64,000 nt of DNA from Serratia proteamaculans (GCF_008830365.1 NZ_WBKI01000009.1:78918-142917); one strand, 5' to 3'. Shown: positions 36,582 to 47,399, counted from the first letter of the stretch. Notes: generated from the sequence alone by a model not told the origin. Translations and numbers: made by a program.

Positions 36582-38858
36582 ATGGCAATTTTAAATCACA
36601 CACTCGGTTTTCCACGCGTTGGGCTACGACGTGAGCTGAAAAAAGCTCAGGAAAGCTACTGGGCAGGTAACTCAACGCAGGAAGAACTGCTGGCGGTTGG
36701 CCGCGAGCTGCGCGCTCGTCATTGGCAACAGCAACAGCAGGCCGGAGTGGATTTAGTGCCGGTCGGCGATTTCGCCTGGTACGATCATGTGTTGACCACC
36801 AGCCTGTTGCTGGGCAACGTGCCGGCGCGTCATCAGAATGCGGATGGTTCGATCGATCTGGACACGTTGTTCCGTCTGGGCCGTGGCCGCGCACCGACCG
36901 GCGAACCGGCGGCAGCGGCAGAAATGACCAAATGGTTTAACACCAACTACCACTACATAGTGCCTGAATTCCATAAGGGCCAGCAGTTCAAACTGGGCTG
37001 GACCCAATTGCTGGACGAAGTTGACGAAGCGCTGGCGCTGGGTCACAAAATCAAACCTGTACTGCTGGGGCCGGTCACTTATCTGTGGCTGGGCAAAGTG
37101 AAGGGTGAGTCGTTTGACCGCCTGTCGCTGCTGAACGATATCCTGCCGGTTTACCAGCAGGTGCTGGCCGAACTGGCGAAACGTGGCGTTGAATGGGTGC
37201 AGATCGACGAGCCTGCGCTGGTGCTGGAATTGCCGCAGGAGTGGCTGAATGCCTTCAAACCGGCTTATGACGCACTGCAGGGCCAGGTAAAACTGCTGCT
37301 GACTACCTACTTCGATAGCGTTGGCCACAATCTTGACACCCTCCGTGAGCTGCCGGTGCAGGGGCTGCACGTCGACCTGGTTGGCGGCCACGACGATATC
37401 GAGGTATTGAATAAAGCGCTGCCGAAAGAGTGGCTGCTGTCATTGGGTGTGATCAACGGACGCAACGTCTGGCGCGCCGATCTGAGCAGCTGGTTTGAGC
37501 GTTTGCAGCCATTAGTGGGCAGCCGCCCGCTGTGGATCGGGACTTCTTGTTCACTGCTGCACAGCCCAATCGATCTGAGCGTGGAAACCCGCCTGGATGA
37601 AGAAGTGAAAAGCTGGTTCGCCTTCGCCCTGCAAAAATGTGCCGAAGTGGCGTTGCTGAGCGCAGCGTTGAATGCCCCGGGCGCAGCAAAACAAGCAGAA
37701 CTGGACGCCTACAGCGCGCCAATCCGTGCCCGTCGTCAGTCCAGCCGCGTGCATAATGCGCAGGTTGGTCAACGCCTGGCGGCAATTACTGCCCAGGACT
37801 GCGAACGTCAGAGTCCTTACGCCGAGCGTGCCCAGGCACAGCGTGAGCGTTTTAACCTGCCGGCCTGGCCGACCACCACTATCGGTTCATTCCCACAAAC
37901 CACCGAAATCCGTGGCCTGCGTCTGGACTTCAAACAGGGGCGTTTGGACGGTAATAACTACCGCACCAGTATTAGCGAGCACATCAAACAGGCGATCACA
38001 GAACAAGAGCGTCTGGGTCTGGACGTATTGGTGCATGGCGAAGCCGAGCGTAACGACATGGTGGAATACTTCGGCGAGAACCTCGACGGCTTTGTCTTCA
38101 CCCAAAACGGCTGGGTACAGAGCTACGGTTCCCGCTGCGTAAAACCACCGGTGATCATCGGCGATATCAGCCGCCCGGAAGCCATCACCGTTGAGTGGGC
38201 GAAGTATGCTCAGTCACTGACCGACAAACCGGTAAAAGGCATGTTGACCGGCCCGGTGACCATTCTTTGCTGGTCGTTCCCGCGTGAAGACGTAACCCGT
38301 GAAGTGATTGCCAAACAGATCGCCCTGGCACTGCGTGATGAAGTGGAAGATCTGGAAAAAGCCGGTATCGGCATCATCCAGATTGACGAACCGGCACTGC
38401 GTGAAGGCCTGCCGCTGCGTCAATCCGACTGGGCTGCTTACCTGAACTGGGCGGTGGATGCGTTCAAACTGAATGCCGCCGTGGCGCAAGATGACACGCA
38501 GATCCACACCCACATGTGTTACTGCGAGTTCAACGACATCATGGATTCGATAGCTGCGCTGGATGCCGACGTGATCACTATCGAAACCTCACGTTCCGAT
38601 ATGGATCTGTTGGAAGCCTTCAAAGAGTTTGAATATCCAAACGAAATTGGCCCGGGCGTGTATGACATTCACTCGCCAAACGTGCCAAGCGTGGAATGGA
38701 TCGAAGCGCTGCTACGTAAGGCTGCGCAGAACATTCCGGCAGAACGTCTGTGGGTCAACCCGGACTGCGGCCTGAAAACCCGTGGCTGGCCGGAAACTCG
38801 TCAGTCGCTGGCCAACATGGTGCTGGCAGCGCAGCGCCTGCGCGAGCAGCAGGCCTGA
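36582..38858 (+). CDS. metE: Cobalamin-independent methionine synthase MetE
   Basis: A 758-residue zinc enzyme that methylates homocysteine from 5-methyltetrahydropteroyl-triglutamate. The N-terminal [20 protein letters not shown] is standard and fixes the start at 36582 (GGGGA lies eight bases upstream). C-terminal zinc ligands are visible in [11 protein letters not shown] (His and Cys, near residue 640), in the Glu of ITIETSRSD and in the Cys of [11 protein letters not shown] near 727. It is divergent from metR and followed by a terminator. Confidence 0.98.
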   Translation: MAILNHTLGFPRVGLRRELKKAQESYWAGNSTQEELLAVGRELRARHWQQQQQAGVDLVPVGDFAWYDHVLTTSLLLGNVPARHQNADGSIDLDTLFRLGRGRAPTGEPAAAAEMTKWFNTNYHYIVPEFHKGQQFKLGWTQLLDEVDEALALGHKIKPVLLGPVTYLWLGKVKGESFDRLSLLNDILPVYQQVLAELAKRGVEWVQIDEPALVLELPQEWLNAFKPAYDALQGQVKLLLTTYFDSVGHNLDTLRELPVQGLHVDLVGGHDDIEVLNKALPKEWLLSLGVINGRNVWRADLSSWFERLQPLVGSRPLWIGTSCSLLHSPIDLSVETRLDEEVKSWFAFALQKCAEVALLSAALNAPGAAKQAELDAYSAPIRARRQSSRVHNAQVGQRLAAITAQDCERQSPYAERAQAQRERFNLPAWPTTTIGSFPQTTEIRGLRLDFKQGRLDGNNYRTSISEHIKQAITEQERLGLDVLVHGEAERNDMVEYFGENLDGFVFTQNGWVQSYGSRCVKPPVIIGDISRPEAITVEWAKYAQSLTDKPVKGMLTGPVTILCWSFPREDVTREVIAKQIALALRDEVEDLEKAGIGIIQIDEPALREGLPLRQSDWAAYLNWAVDAFKLNAAVAQDDTQIHTHMCYCEFNDIMDSIAALDADVITIETSRSDMDLLEAFKEFEYPNEIGPGVYDIHSPNVPSVEWIEALLRKAAQNIPAERLWVNPDCGLKTRGWPETRQSLANMVLAAQRLREQQA

Positions 38859-38884
38859 TAACCCTATTTGGGTGAGTTGATCCT

Positions 38885-38907
38885 GGGCGCTTCGGCGCCC
38901 ATTTTTG
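38885..38907 (+). terminator. metE terminator
   Basis: GGGCGC-TTCG-GCGCCC, a stem closed by a stable TTCG tetraloop, is followed by ATTTTTGT. It lies 26 bases past the metE stop. Confidence 0.9.
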
Positions 38908-38949
38908 TGTCGCAAGCGACTGCCTGTTCAGGCAGCCGTGAGGTGAGGG

Positions 38950-39786
38950 TTATTTAATGCCCGGCACGCCATGTTGGGCGAACCATGCCAGCATGCGTTG
39001 CCAACCGTCTGTTGACGCTTCCGCATCATAGCTTGGTCGATAATCGGCATAGAAGGCGTGGCCAGCTTCGGGATAGACCACGATCTCGGCTTCGGCATTG
39101 GCCGCGCGGATCGCCTGACGCATGCTTTCCACCGAATCCAGCGGGATACTGGTATCCTGCCCGCCATATAATCCCAGCACCGGCGCAGAAAGTTGCGTAG
39201 CGACATCGATAGGATGTTTTGGCGAATTCAGCGTTTTTTCACCCCCCAGTTTGCCGTACCAGGCAACAGCGGCTTTCAGCTGCGGGTTATGCGCGGCATA
39301 CAGCCAGGTAATGCGCCCGCCCCAGCAAAAACCGGTAATCGCCAACTTGCCGGCATCGCCGCCATGGCGCATCGCCCAATGAGCGGCATGATCCAGATCC
39401 GCCAGCACCTGACGATCTGGCACCTTGAGCACCAGCTTTTGGAACAGCTCGCTGATGTCGGTGTAATCTTTGGCATCCCCCTGGCGGAAATACAGCTCCG
39501 GCGCGATTGCCAGATAACCCTGCTTTGCCAGGCGACGACAGACATCCTGAATGTGTTCATGTACGCCAAAAATTTCCTGTACCACCAGCACCACCGGGAA
39601 GGGGCCGCTGTGATCTGCAGGTTTGGCGATATAGGCCGGCAGATTGTCACCCTGTGAAGGAATGGTGGTTTCCCCGGCATGAATGCCTTGTTCATCGGTG
39701 AGAATGGTCGAAGCAGCCAAGGGTGTAACGGCCGGGGTGAATCCCCCCTGGGCCTGTTTTAATGTCATCACTTGATCGGTTTTCAT
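38950..39786 (-). CDS. ysgA: Dienelactone hydrolase family protein YsgA
   Basis: A 278-residue alpha/beta hydrolase of the dienelactone hydrolase family. The nucleophile elbow is GFCWGG (Cys near residue 154), the acid is Asp in GGQDTS (near 210), and the His is in EAGHAFY (near 243), a full Cys-Asp-His triad. VVLVVQEIFGVHEHI is the typical early motif. Its natural substrate in enterobacteria is unknown. Position between metE and udp is as in E. coli. It converges on metE. Confidence 0.9.
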   Translation of the reverse strand: MKTDQVMTLKQAQGGFTPAVTPLAASTILTDEQGIHAGETTIPSQGDNLPAYIAKPADHSGPFPVVLVVQEIFGVHEHIQDVCRRLAKQGYLAIAPELYFRQGDAKDYTDISELFQKLVLKVPDRQVLADLDHAAHWAMRHGGDAGKLAITGFCWGGRITWLYAAHNPQLKAAVAWYGKLGGEKTLNSPKHPIDVATQLSAPVLGLYGGQDTSIPLDSVESMRQAIRAANAEAEIVVYPEAGHAFYADYRPSYDAEASTDGWQRMLAWFAQHGVPGIK

Positions 39787-40152
39787 TGCGGTCTCCGTGC
39801 AATCGAGAAAAGCGCTGAGATTAACTATAGGAAAGATTACCGGTTATTGGCACCGGGTGGAGCATTTTCAGTCAAGTCTGTAAAAAACGAATAGTTATCT
39901 GGTTTTAGCGCATTTTTGTTGTCTTTTTATCATGCTATTACGCCTGTTGACCCGCATTAGCACCATAAGGTGCGTTAGCTCCCTTTATTGTGGCTAAGTC
40001 ACCGATAAAATAAGGTTATTTTCTGTCATCTGGTAAATAGTTTCATCAGGGAACCAGCCTTGTACTCAGGAGGTAGGGTGAAAACGGTGGTGCATTTTGT
40101 CGACTAGACTTTGGGCATCGGTGACGTTCATATCGACTGCTCATTTGGTTTT

Positions 40153-40168
40153 TGTGATTTCAATCACA
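40153..40168. promoter_or_regulatory. CRP site 1 of udp
   Basis: TGTGATTTCAATCACA is a perfect match to the TGTGA-N6-TCACA consensus. Its centre is 52 bases from site 2. This spacing, known in CytR-repressed promoters, lets CytR bind between two CRP dimers. Confidence 0.88.
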
Positions 40169-40204
40169 AAAGTTATGTAGATTGCAGTCTGTTTCTTTGT
40201 TCAT

Positions 40205-40220
40205 AGTGATGGTTGTCACG
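40205..40220. promoter_or_regulatory. CRP site 2 of udp, with promoter
   Basis: AGTGATGGTTGTCACG matches the CRP palindrome with two mismatches. Its centre lies about 41.5 bases before the start point predicted from TAGAGT at 40242-40247, the class II activator position. CytR probably acts between the two CRP sites, as known for E. coli udp. Confidence 0.7.
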
Positions 40221-40292
40221 AAATTCCGTGGCAATTTTCAGTAGAGTACTTTTTTGTTCCTCCCAATAAACATGATCTATGAGGAGTCTCGT

Positions 40293-41054
40293 ATGTCCCA
40301 ATCTGACGTTTTTCATCTCGGCCTCACTAAAAAAGATTTACAAGGGGCCCAGCTTGCCATCGTTCCAGGCGATCCACAGCGCGTAGAGAAAATTGCCAAG
40401 CTGATGGAAAATCCGGTGCATCTGGCTTCCCATCGTGAATTTACCTCCTGGCGCGCAGAACTGGACGGCAAAGCCGTGATCGTCTGCTCTACCGGGATCG
40501 GCGGTCCGTCTACCTCAATCGCGGTTGAAGAACTGGCGCAATTGGGTATCCGTACCTTCCTGCGTATCGGCACCACCGGTGCGATCCAGTCGAACATCAA
40601 CGTTGGTGATGTCCTGGTCACTACCGCAGCGGTTCGCCTCGACGGTGCCAGCCTGCACTTCGCACCGATGGAATTCCCGGCCGTGGCCGACTTTGCCTGT
40701 ACTACGGCACTGGTCGAGGCCGCCAAGGCTGCCGGCGCCACCACACACATTGGCGTGACCGCGTCTTCCGATACCTTCTATCCGGGCCAGGAGCGTTATG
40801 ATACCTACTCCGGTCGCGTCGTCAGCCGCTTCAAAGGCTCGATGGAAGAATGGCAGTCGATGGGCGTGATGAACTATGAAATGGAATCTGCCACGCTGTT
40901 GACCATGTGCGCCAGCCAGGGCCTGCGTGCCGGTATGGTTGCCGGTGTGATTGTTAACCGCACCCAGCAGGAAATCCCGAACGCAGAAACCATGAAAAAC
41001 ACCGAAAGCAAAGCGGTGCAGATCGTGGTTGATGCGGCGCGTCGCCTGCTGTAA
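40293..41054 (+). CDS. udp: Uridine phosphorylase
   Basis: A 253-residue enzyme that splits uridine with phosphate to uracil and ribose-1-phosphate. The start at 40293 gives [19 protein letters not shown] and has GAGGAG seven bases upstream. Active-site segments include [12 protein letters not shown] (phosphate), [14 protein letters not shown], and [15 protein letters not shown]. It stands alone behind a CRP/CytR-type promoter and ends in a hairpin terminator. Confidence 0.97.
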   Translation: MSQSDVFHLGLTKKDLQGAQLAIVPGDPQRVEKIAKLMENPVHLASHREFTSWRAELDGKAVIVCSTGIGGPSTSIAVEELAQLGIRTFLRIGTTGAIQSNINVGDVLVTTAAVRLDGASLHFAPMEFPAVADFACTTALVEAAKAAGATTHIGVTASSDTFYPGQERYDTYSGRVVSRFKGSMEEWQSMGVMNYEMESATLLTMCASQGLRAGMVAGVIVNRTQQEIPNAETMKNTESKAVQIVVDAARRLL

Positions 41055-41068
41055 TTACCCCGCAGTTC

Positions 41069-41095
41069 AACGGGTCGCCGACGCGGCCCGTTTCT
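41069..41095 (+). terminator. udp terminator
   Basis: AACGGGTCGC and GCGGCCCGTT form a ten-pair stem (one T-G pair) around a CGAC loop, followed by TTTCT, 14 bases after the udp stop. Confidence 0.75.
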
Positions 41096-41225
41096 CCATT
41101 CGGCCGTAATCTGTTACGGTTAACCTCATCAGCGCCATCTTTCTGGCCGCCTCTTTACCCGTTGAGCCTGGTTTTTCCGCTGCTCTCAGGTTGCGTTTTT
41201 TCAGACAATAACCACGAGGACGTCT

Positions 41226-42008
41226 ATGACCGCCCAGATCTTGCTTCATCCCTCATTGGCGCCGCTTGATGGCGGCATTAACTTTCGCGATCTCGGCGGC
41301 AACAGCGTCGCCGACGGCCGCCGTATCAAGCGTGGCCTGCTGTTCCGCTCCGGCTCGCTGGAACGTCTGACGGAAAACGACTGCACCTTCCTGGCCGGTG
41401 TGCCGGTACGCTCGGTGCTGGATTACCGGGACCCTGATGAAGTTCAGGCCAAGCCAGACATCCTGTGGCGCGGTGCCGATTACCATCATTTTCCGGCCAA
41501 TCCTTTGAGCAATGAGGTGAATGCCAATCTGGAAAAACTGACCAGCGATACACTGGCCGGTTTCGACGCACAGGCGTTTATGCTGGAGCTTTACCGTCGG
41601 CTGCCTTTCGGCAATGCGGCATACAAACAGTTGGCCCAATTGCTGAGCAACGTCGATAACGGTGCCATCGTCCAGCACTGCGCAGTGGGTAAGGATCGCA
41701 CCGGCGTCGGATCGGCGCTGGTGTTGTTTGCGCTGGGGGCTGATGAAGCGACGGTGGTAGAAGATTACCTGCTGACCGAAACCACGCTGGCGACCTTCCG
41801 CGAGCAGATGCTGGATCAACTGTCTATCCGCCTCAACGCCTCTGCATTGGGGCAGTTTGCCTATGTGCTCAGTGCTCGCGAAGAGTTCCTGATGACCGCA
41901 CTGAGCTGCATCCGTGACCAATATGGTTCTACCGATCGCTGGCTGGAGGCTGAGTACGGCCTGGGCCAACACCAGCGTGAAGCGTTGCAGGCATTCTACC
42001 TCGAGTAA
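41226..42008 (+). CDS. Tyrosine/lipid phosphatase, IphP-like
   Basis: A 260-residue phosphatase of the bacterial Y_phosphatase3 type, related to IphP and Listeria LipA, which act on phosphotyrosine and phosphoinositides. The P-loop HCAVGKDRTG lies at 151-160 with nucleophile Cys152 and Arg158; the Lys and Asp in GKDRTG mark the lipid-phosphatase-like subgroup. The N-terminal NFRDLGG (19-25) is the other family hallmark. No signal peptide, so cytoplasmic. E. coli lacks it at this position. Physiological substrate unknown. Confidence 0.87.
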   Translation: MTAQILLHPSLAPLDGGINFRDLGGNSVADGRRIKRGLLFRSGSLERLTENDCTFLAGVPVRSVLDYRDPDEVQAKPDILWRGADYHHFPANPLSNEVNANLEKLTSDTLAGFDAQAFMLELYRRLPFGNAAYKQLAQLLSNVDNGAIVQHCAVGKDRTGVGSALVLFALGADEATVVEDYLLTETTLATFREQMLDQLSIRLNASALGQFAYVLSAREEFLMTALSCIRDQYGSTDRWLEAEYGLGQHQREALQAFYLE

Positions 42009-42095
42009 ACCGCGCAGGTGTTTAGCCGGGGTTTAACCGGCCCCGGCCGACATTGCGTATTCTTGGGGCCATAAATCCCGCATCAGGAGCCTATA

Positions 42096-42626
42096 TTGAG
42101 CCTCAATGACATTATCCACTGGGTCAGCGAAACCGTGCGTCAGCACGAAGGCTGGGCTATCCCGATTATCTTCTTCCTGGCGTTCGGTGAATCACTGGCA
42201 TTTCTGTCGCTGTTGTTACCGGCCACGGTGATCTTGCTGGCGCTGGGAGCGTTGATTGGTGAAAGCGGCATTGCATTTTGGCCGATCTGGGCCGCCGCCG
42301 CCGCAGGGGCATTCTTCGGCGACTGGCTTTCTTACTGGATTGGCTACCACTATCAAGATCGTGTGGCGCACATGTGGCCGTTATCGCGTAATCCGCAATT
42401 GTTGACGCGTGGCCATGCGTTCTTTGAACGTTGGGGCGTACTGGGTATTTTCATCGGCCGCTTCTTCGGCCCATTGCGTGCTGTGGTACCGCTGGTCGGT
42501 GGCATTTGCGGCATGCCCCAGCGTTATTTTCAGGTGGCGAATATCACTTCGGCGATGATCTGGGCGTTCGGCATTCTCGCGCCGGGGGCGTTTGGCATCA
42601 AGTGGTTAAGCCAGTGGTTTGGCTAG
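42096..42626 (+). CDS. DedA family membrane protein
   Basis: A 176-residue DedA/SNARE-associated family protein, the group that includes lipid carrier flippases for undecaprenyl phosphate and polar lipids. Four to five hydrophobic segments; the family motif F[F/Y]GRxxPxxR appears as IFIGRFFGPLRAVVPLVGG near residues 117-135, and GAFFGDWLSYWIGY near 67-80. It starts with TTG at 42096, supported by AGGAG upstream. Close to E. coli YohD/YabI in size, but its exact orthologue is unclear. Confidence 0.85.
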   Translation: MSLNDIIHWVSETVRQHEGWAIPIIFFLAFGESLAFLSLLLPATVILLALGALIGESGIAFWPIWAAAAAGAFFGDWLSYWIGYHYQDRVAHMWPLSRNPQLLTRGHAFFERWGVLGIFIGRFFGPLRAVVPLVGGICGMPQRYFQVANITSAMIWAFGILAPGAFGIKWLSQWFG

Positions 42627-42766
42627 TTCTGGTCTGACTTGCGTAGCGTTTCGCAATTTTGCGCTGTTGGGGCAAAAACAGACTGGACATCCATACAGCA
42701 TCCCCTTAACGTGACGGGCAACAGGCGCATAAAACGCCGGAACGGTCAGGTGTAACAGGAGGCAGG

Positions 42767-44314
42767 GTGGATACCAGTTTGGTTTACGGTATGGGCGGGG
42801 TGGTAATCGGCCTGCTGCTGGGGTGGTTAATCGCCAGCCTGCGGGTGCAGCAAACACATGCACAGCATGAAACCGAGCTACGGCTGTTGGAACAATCACT
42901 GCAACAGGCGCAGCAGGAAATTGCGGCCCGACAAGAAATCCTGCAGCGTAATGAGCAGCAAATGCGGCAGAGTGATTTGGAACTGCGCAATTTGCACAGC
43001 CAGTTGGCGGCCGGGCATGCAAAACTGCAACAGCTCGATCACTGGCGTAACGAATGTGAGTTGCTGAATCAGGAGCTGCGGGCCCAGCGTGAGGTTAACA
43101 GCGCGCAAGAGGCCGAGCTGCGGGAGGTGACTATTCGCCTGGAAGAAACCCGCATGGCGGCAGAAGAGAAGCAGCGTCTGCTGATCAACAGCGAACAGCG
43201 TCTCACCACCCAGTTTGAAAATTTGGCCAACCGCATTTTTGAACACAGCGGGCGCAAGGTTGACGAGCAGAATAAGCAAAGTCTGGATCGCCTGTTGTTG
43301 CCGCTGCGCGAGCAACTGGACGGTTTCCGCCGTCAGGTGCAGGACAGTTTTGGTCAGGAAGCACGCGAACGCCATACGCTGACCCACGAAATACGTAATC
43401 TGCAGCAGCTCAATGCACAAATGGCGCGCGAAGCGATTAACCTCACCAAGGCCCTGAAAGGGGACAATAAAACTCAGGGTAACTGGGGTGAGGTGGTGTT
43501 AAGCCGGGTGCTGGAGGCCTCAGGCCTGCGCGAAGGGCATGAATACGAAACCCAGGTCAATGTACGGCTGGACCATCAGAGCCGTATGCAACCCGACGTT
43601 ATTGTTCGTCTGCCGCAGGGCAAGGACGTGGTCATTGATGCGAAAATGTCGCTGGTGGCCTACGAACGTTACTTCAACAGCGAAGATGAAGCGGAGCGCG
43701 AGGCGGCGCTGAGTGAGCATATTGGCTCGCTGCGTGGCCATATCCGCCTGCTGGGGCGCAAGGATTACCAGCAGTTGCCAGGCCTGCGTTCGCTGGATTA
43801 CGTGTTGATGTTTATTCCGGTCGAGCCGGCTTTCCTGTTGGCCATTGACCGCGAGCCGGAGCTGATCAGCGAGGCACTCAAGCACAATATCATGCTGGTC
43901 AGCCCGACCACCTTGCTGGTGGCGCTGCGCACCATTACCAACCTGTGGCGCTATGAGCATCAGAGTCAGAATGCTCAGCGCATTGCCGACAGAGCGGCGC
44001 GGTTGTATGACAAAATGCGGCTGTTTGTTGACGATATGTCAGCACTAGGGCAGAGCCTGGATAAGGCTCAGGGGAGTTATCGCCAAGCGATGAACAAACT
44101 GAGTGAAGGCCGTGGTAATCTTATCGGCCAGACCGAGGGGTTCCGTGCGTTGGGGGTTGAGGTGAAAAGGCCGATCAACCCGCTGCTGGCTCAACAGGCC
44201 AGTGCGCAGCATGATGATGAATTCGAGGCGGCGGGCGACGATGAAGTTGGCGCGCTGCCGGAGGCGGAGGACGACGACTCCGCAGAGGAGCCCCGCTCCG
44301 CATCGCAGGCATGA
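42767..44314 (+). CDS. rmuC: RmuC family protein
   Basis: A 515-residue protein homologous to E. coli RmuC, implicated in limiting recombination at inverted repeats. Layout: one N-terminal membrane segment (about 5-22), a long Gln/Glu-rich coiled coil (about 25-190), the nuclease-like RmuC domain (about 210-420, with GNWGEVVLSRVLEASG and DVVIDAKMSLVAYERY), and an acidic tail. It starts with GTG at 42767 behind AGGAGG. It precedes ubiE, as in E. coli. Confidence 0.94.
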   Translation: MDTSLVYGMGGVVIGLLLGWLIASLRVQQTHAQHETELRLLEQSLQQAQQEIAARQEILQRNEQQMRQSDLELRNLHSQLAAGHAKLQQLDHWRNECELLNQELRAQREVNSAQEAELREVTIRLEETRMAAEEKQRLLINSEQRLTTQFENLANRIFEHSGRKVDEQNKQSLDRLLLPLREQLDGFRRQVQDSFGQEARERHTLTHEIRNLQQLNAQMAREAINLTKALKGDNKTQGNWGEVVLSRVLEASGLREGHEYETQVNVRLDHQSRMQPDVIVRLPQGKDVVIDAKMSLVAYERYFNSEDEAEREAALSEHIGSLRGHIRLLGRKDYQQLPGLRSLDYVLMFIPVEPAFLLAIDREPELISEALKHNIMLVSPTTLLVALRTITNLWRYEHQSQNAQRIADRAARLYDKMRLFVDDMSALGQSLDKAQGSYRQAMNKLSEGRGNLIGQTEGFRALGVEVKRPINPLLAQQASAQHDDEFEAAGDDEVGALPEAEDDDSAEEPRSASQA

Positions 44315-44393
44315 CCGCCGCTGCGAGGTGGGGTATTCCGTGGGGTTCTGGTACACTCATCCACACTAAATTGACTGAATAGCAGGCAGGACA

Positions 44394-45149
44394 ATGGCAG
44401 ATCAACCGCAGGAAACCACTGACTTTGGTTTTCGCACCGTAGCTCGAGACGAGAAGCAGGCCATGGTGGCAGACGTTTTTCATTCGGTAGCTGCAAAGTA
44501 TGACGTGATGAACGACCTGATGTCGTTTGGCATCCACCGTGTCTGGAAGCGTTTTACCATTGACTGCAGCGGCGTACGCCGTGGGCAGCGGGTGTTGGAT
44601 CTGGCCGGGGGTACCGGTGACCTGGCCGCCAAGTTCTCCCGCATGGTCGGTGAGCAGGGGCAGGTGGTACTGGCGGACATTAATGATTCGATGCTGAAGA
44701 TGGGGCGCGAGAAGCTGCGCGATCGTGGCATTATCGGCAACATTAGCTACGTGCAGGCCAACGCCGAAGCACTGCCGTTCCCGGATAACTATTTTGACTG
44801 CATCACCATTTCATTTGGCCTGCGTAACGTCACCGACAAAGACAAAGCGCTGCGTTCCATGTTCCGCGTGCTGAAGCCGGGCGGTCGTTTGCTGGTGCTG
44901 GAGTTCTCCAAGCCGCTGCTGGCACCGCTGAGAAAAGCCTATGACGCTTATTCTTTCCATGTGCTGCCGAAAATCGGCGAGCTGGTGGTGAAGGATCCGG
45001 AAAGCTACCGTTATCTGGCTGAGTCGATCCGCATGCATCCCGATCAGGAAACCCTGAAGGGCATGATGGGAACTGCCGGTTTTGACAACGTGACCTATTT
45101 TAACCTGACCGGCGGTATTGTAGCCCTGCATCGCGGCTTCAAGTTCTGA
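44394..45149 (+). CDS. ubiE: Ubiquinone/menaquinone C-methyltransferase UbiE
   Basis: A 251-residue SAM-dependent enzyme that C-methylates both demethylmenaquinone and the ubiquinone intermediate. The SAM motif is [15 protein letters not shown] near 66-80; the UbiE signatures [17 protein letters not shown] and [15 protein letters not shown] are present. It starts the coupled set ubiE-ubiJ-ubiB. An extended -10-like TGGTACACT lies about 45 bases before the ATG. Confidence 0.97.
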   Translation: MADQPQETTDFGFRTVARDEKQAMVADVFHSVAAKYDVMNDLMSFGIHRVWKRFTIDCSGVRRGQRVLDLAGGTGDLAAKFSRMVGEQGQVVLADINDSMLKMGREKLRDRGIIGNISYVQANAEALPFPDNYFDCITISFGLRNVTDKDKALRSMFRVLKPGGRLLVLEFSKPLLAPLRKAYDAYSFHVLPKIGELVVKDPESYRYLAESIRMHPDQETLKGMMGTAGFDNVTYFNLTGGIVALHRGFKF

Positions 45150-45150
45150 T

Positions 45151-45771
45151 ATGGATATGCCGATGCTGTTAACCCCGTTGTTAACCGGCGTGCTGGAAAC
45201 ATCGCTCAACAGTCTGCTGTTCCGCGATCGCAGCATGAAGGCCGCCCGTCTGCGCCTGGTGGGGAAGGTATTGCGTATTGAGTTGCAGGAGCTTGCTTCA
45301 CCGCTGGTGCTGGTCTTCAGTGAGCAACGCGTCGATGTCCTTGGCCAGTCTGACGATACCGCCGACTGCACGGTGCGCAGCCGTATTTCGGTATTGCTGA
45401 AGCTGCGAGATCGCCAACAACTCTCACCATTGATGCGCAGCGGTGAGCTGATTGTCGAAGGTGATATTCAGGTGGTTCAGCAACTGGTTGGGCTGCTCGA
45501 TCTGGCGGAGTGGGATCCGGCTGAATGGTTGGCCCCCTACATCGGCGATATTGCCGCGCAGGGCGTCACGCAGGTGCTCGGTAAAGGTGCTAACCTGCTG
45601 AAGGCCGGCTTCCAGCGGCAACAGCATTATGTGGCGGAAACGCTGACGGAAGAGTGGCGTGTGGCGCCAGGCCCACTGGAATTGGTGTGGTTCAACGAGG
45701 AAGTTGATGCCACCGTTCGTAACCTCGAAGCGCTGAGTGCTCGCATGGACAAGTTGGAGGGTAAACGATGA
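45151..45771 (+). CDS. ubiJ: Ubiquinone biosynthesis accessory factor UbiJ
   Basis: A 206-residue soluble protein with an SCP2-like lipid-binding fold that helps organise ubiquinone biosynthesis with UbiK. RxxLRLxGKVLRIE and [13 protein letters not shown] are shared with E. coli UbiJ (YigP). Start uncertain: ATGs at 45151 and 45157 are both possible; the second gives MPMLLTPLL, closer to the E. coli MPFKPLV start. It begins one base after ubiE and overlaps ubiB by four bases. In E. coli the 3' part also encodes the sRNA EsrE; not tested here. Confidence 0.92.
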   Translation: MDMPMLLTPLLTGVLETSLNSLLFRDRSMKAARLRLVGKVLRIELQELASPLVLVFSEQRVDVLGQSDDTADCTVRSRISVLLKLRDRQQLSPLMRSGELIVEGDIQVVQQLVGLLDLAEWDPAEWLAPYIGDIAAQGVTQVLGKGANLLKAGFQRQQHYVAETLTEEWRVAPGPLELVWFNEEVDATVRNLEALSARMDKLEGKR

Positions 45772-47399
45772 CCCTTGGCGAACTACGCCGCCTGTATTTG
45801 ATCGTCCGCGTTTTTCTCAGCTATGGCCTGGATGAACTTATCCCCCAGATGCGTTTGACGTTGCCGCTGCGATTTGGCCGCCGTCTGCTGTTCTGGATGC
45901 CAAACCGCCATGCGGATAAACCTCTGGGTGAACGTCTGCGTTTGGCTCTGCAGGAACTGGGACCGGTGTGGATTAAGTTTGGCCAAATGATGTCCACTCG
46001 TCGCGACCTGTTCCCACCACAGATCGCCGATCAACTGACGCTGCTGCAGGACCGGGTTGCACCGTTCGACGGGGCACTGGCGCGCAAGCATATTGAGTTG
46101 GCGATGGGTGGTCCGCTGGAAACCTGGTTTGATGATTTTGACCAACAGGCGCTGGCCTCGGCATCGATAGCCCAGGTTCATACCGCCCGGCTAAAAACGA
46201 CCGGGCAGGAAGTGGTGCTCAAGGTGATTCGGCCCGATATCCGGCCGATCATCAAGGCTGACGTCCGCCTGATGTACCGTTTGGCAGCCTGGGTGCCAAA
46301 GCTGATGCCGGATGGCCGCCGTCTGCGTCCGCGTGAAGTGGTGCGCGAATATGAAAAGACCTTGCTGGACGAGTTGAACCTGCTGCGTGAAGCGGCTAAC
46401 GCCATCCAGCTGCGCCGCAATTTCGACGGTAGCCCGATGCTGTATGTGCCGGAGGTTTACTCCGATTACTGCCGCGAAAGCGTGTTGGTGATGGAACGCA
46501 TCTACGGGATCCCGGTTTCGGATATTCCAACGCTGGAAAAGCAGGGCACCAACATGAAACTGTTGGCCGAACGCGGGGTTCAGGTGTTCTTTACCCAGGT
46601 GTTCCGCGATAGCTTCTTCCATGCGGACATGCATCCCGGTAATATTTTTGTCAGCTATGAGCATCCTGAAGATCCCTGCTATATCGGCATTGACTGCGGT
46701 ATTGTCGGCTCGCTGAACAAAGACGATAAACGCTATCTGGCGGAAAACTTTATTGCCTTCTTCAATCGTGACTATCGCAAGGTTGCAGAACTGCACGTTG
46801 ATTCTGGCTGGGTACCGCGCGACACCAACGTGGAAGATTTCGAGTTCGCTATCCGCACCGTGTGCGAACCGATCTTCGAGAAGCCGCTGTCGGAAATTTC
46901 GTTTGGCAACGTGCTGTTGAACCTGTTCAATACTGCACGTCGGTTCAATATGGAAGTCCAGCCCCAACTGGTGTTATTGCAGAAGACCTTGCTGTATGTT
47001 GAAGGTCTGGGGCGGCAGCTCTATCCGCAGTTGGATTTGTGGACCACCGCCAAGCCGTTCCTGGAAAGTTGGATGCGCGATCAGGTCGGTATACCGGCGG
47101 TGATCCGCGCACTGAAAGAAAAAGCGCCGTTTTGGGCCGAGAAACTGCCCGAACTGCCTGAATTATTTTACGATAGCTTGCAGCAGCATAAACTGTTGCA
47201 ACAAAGCGTTGATAAGCTGACCAATCAGATGCAGGCCCAGCGTGTCCGTCAGGGACAATCGCGTTATTTGTTCGGCGTTGGCGCTACACTGTTGGTAAGC
47301 GGTACGATTTTGCTGCTGGGGGAGGTTGAAGTGTTCCCTGCATGGCTGATAGCGGCCGGCATCGTATCCTGGGTGATTGGCTGGAAGCGAACCACCTGA
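45768..47399 (+). CDS. ubiB: Atypical kinase/ATPase UbiB of ubiquinone synthesis
   Basis: A 543-residue member of the ABC1/ADCK kinase-like family needed for ubiquinone synthesis. The family KxGQ motif is [14 protein letters not shown] near residues 68-81, the A-rich loop SASIAQVH near 125, and the HxD-like [11 protein letters not shown] near 285-295. Two C-terminal membrane segments (about 500-520 and 522-540) anchor it. Starts inside the end of ubiJ (ATGA). It is followed by a gap with the tatA promoter. Confidence 0.96.
   Translation: MTLGELRRLYLIVRVFLSYGLDELIPQMRLTLPLRFGRRLLFWMPNRHADKPLGERLRLALQELGPVWIKFGQMMSTRRDLFPPQIADQLTLLQDRVAPFDGALARKHIELAMGGPLETWFDDFDQQALASASIAQVHTARLKTTGQEVVLKVIRPDIRPIIKADVRLMYRLAAWVPKLMPDGRRLRPREVVREYEKTLLDELNLLREAANAIQLRRNFDGSPMLYVPEVYSDYCRESVLVMERIYGIPVSDIPTLEKQGTNMKLLAERGVQVFFTQVFRDSFFHADMHPGNIFVSYEHPEDPCYIGIDCGIVGSLNKDDKRYLAENFIAFFNRDYRKVAELHVDSGWVPRDTNVEDFEFAIRTVCEPIFEKPLSEISFGNVLLNLFNTARRFNMEVQPQLVLLQKTLLYVEGLGRQLYPQLDLWTTAKPFLESWMRDQVGIPAVIRALKEKAPFWAEKLPELPELFYDSLQQHKLLQQSVDKLTNQMQAQRVRQGQSRYLFGVGATLLVSGTILLLGEVEVFPAWLIAAGIVSWVIGWKRTT

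Larger units (their letters stand above)
39787..40292 (+). promoter_or_regulatory. udp upstream region
   Basis: This 506-base gap serves ysgA at its left end and udp at its right. The right 150 bases hold two CRP sites, at 40153-40168 and 40205-40220, and a -10-like TAGAGT at 40242-40247. The central part (about 39880-40140) holds no convincing gene; a nine-codon frame starting GTG at 40078 behind a strong AGGAGG is noted only as a curiosity. Confidence 0.6.
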
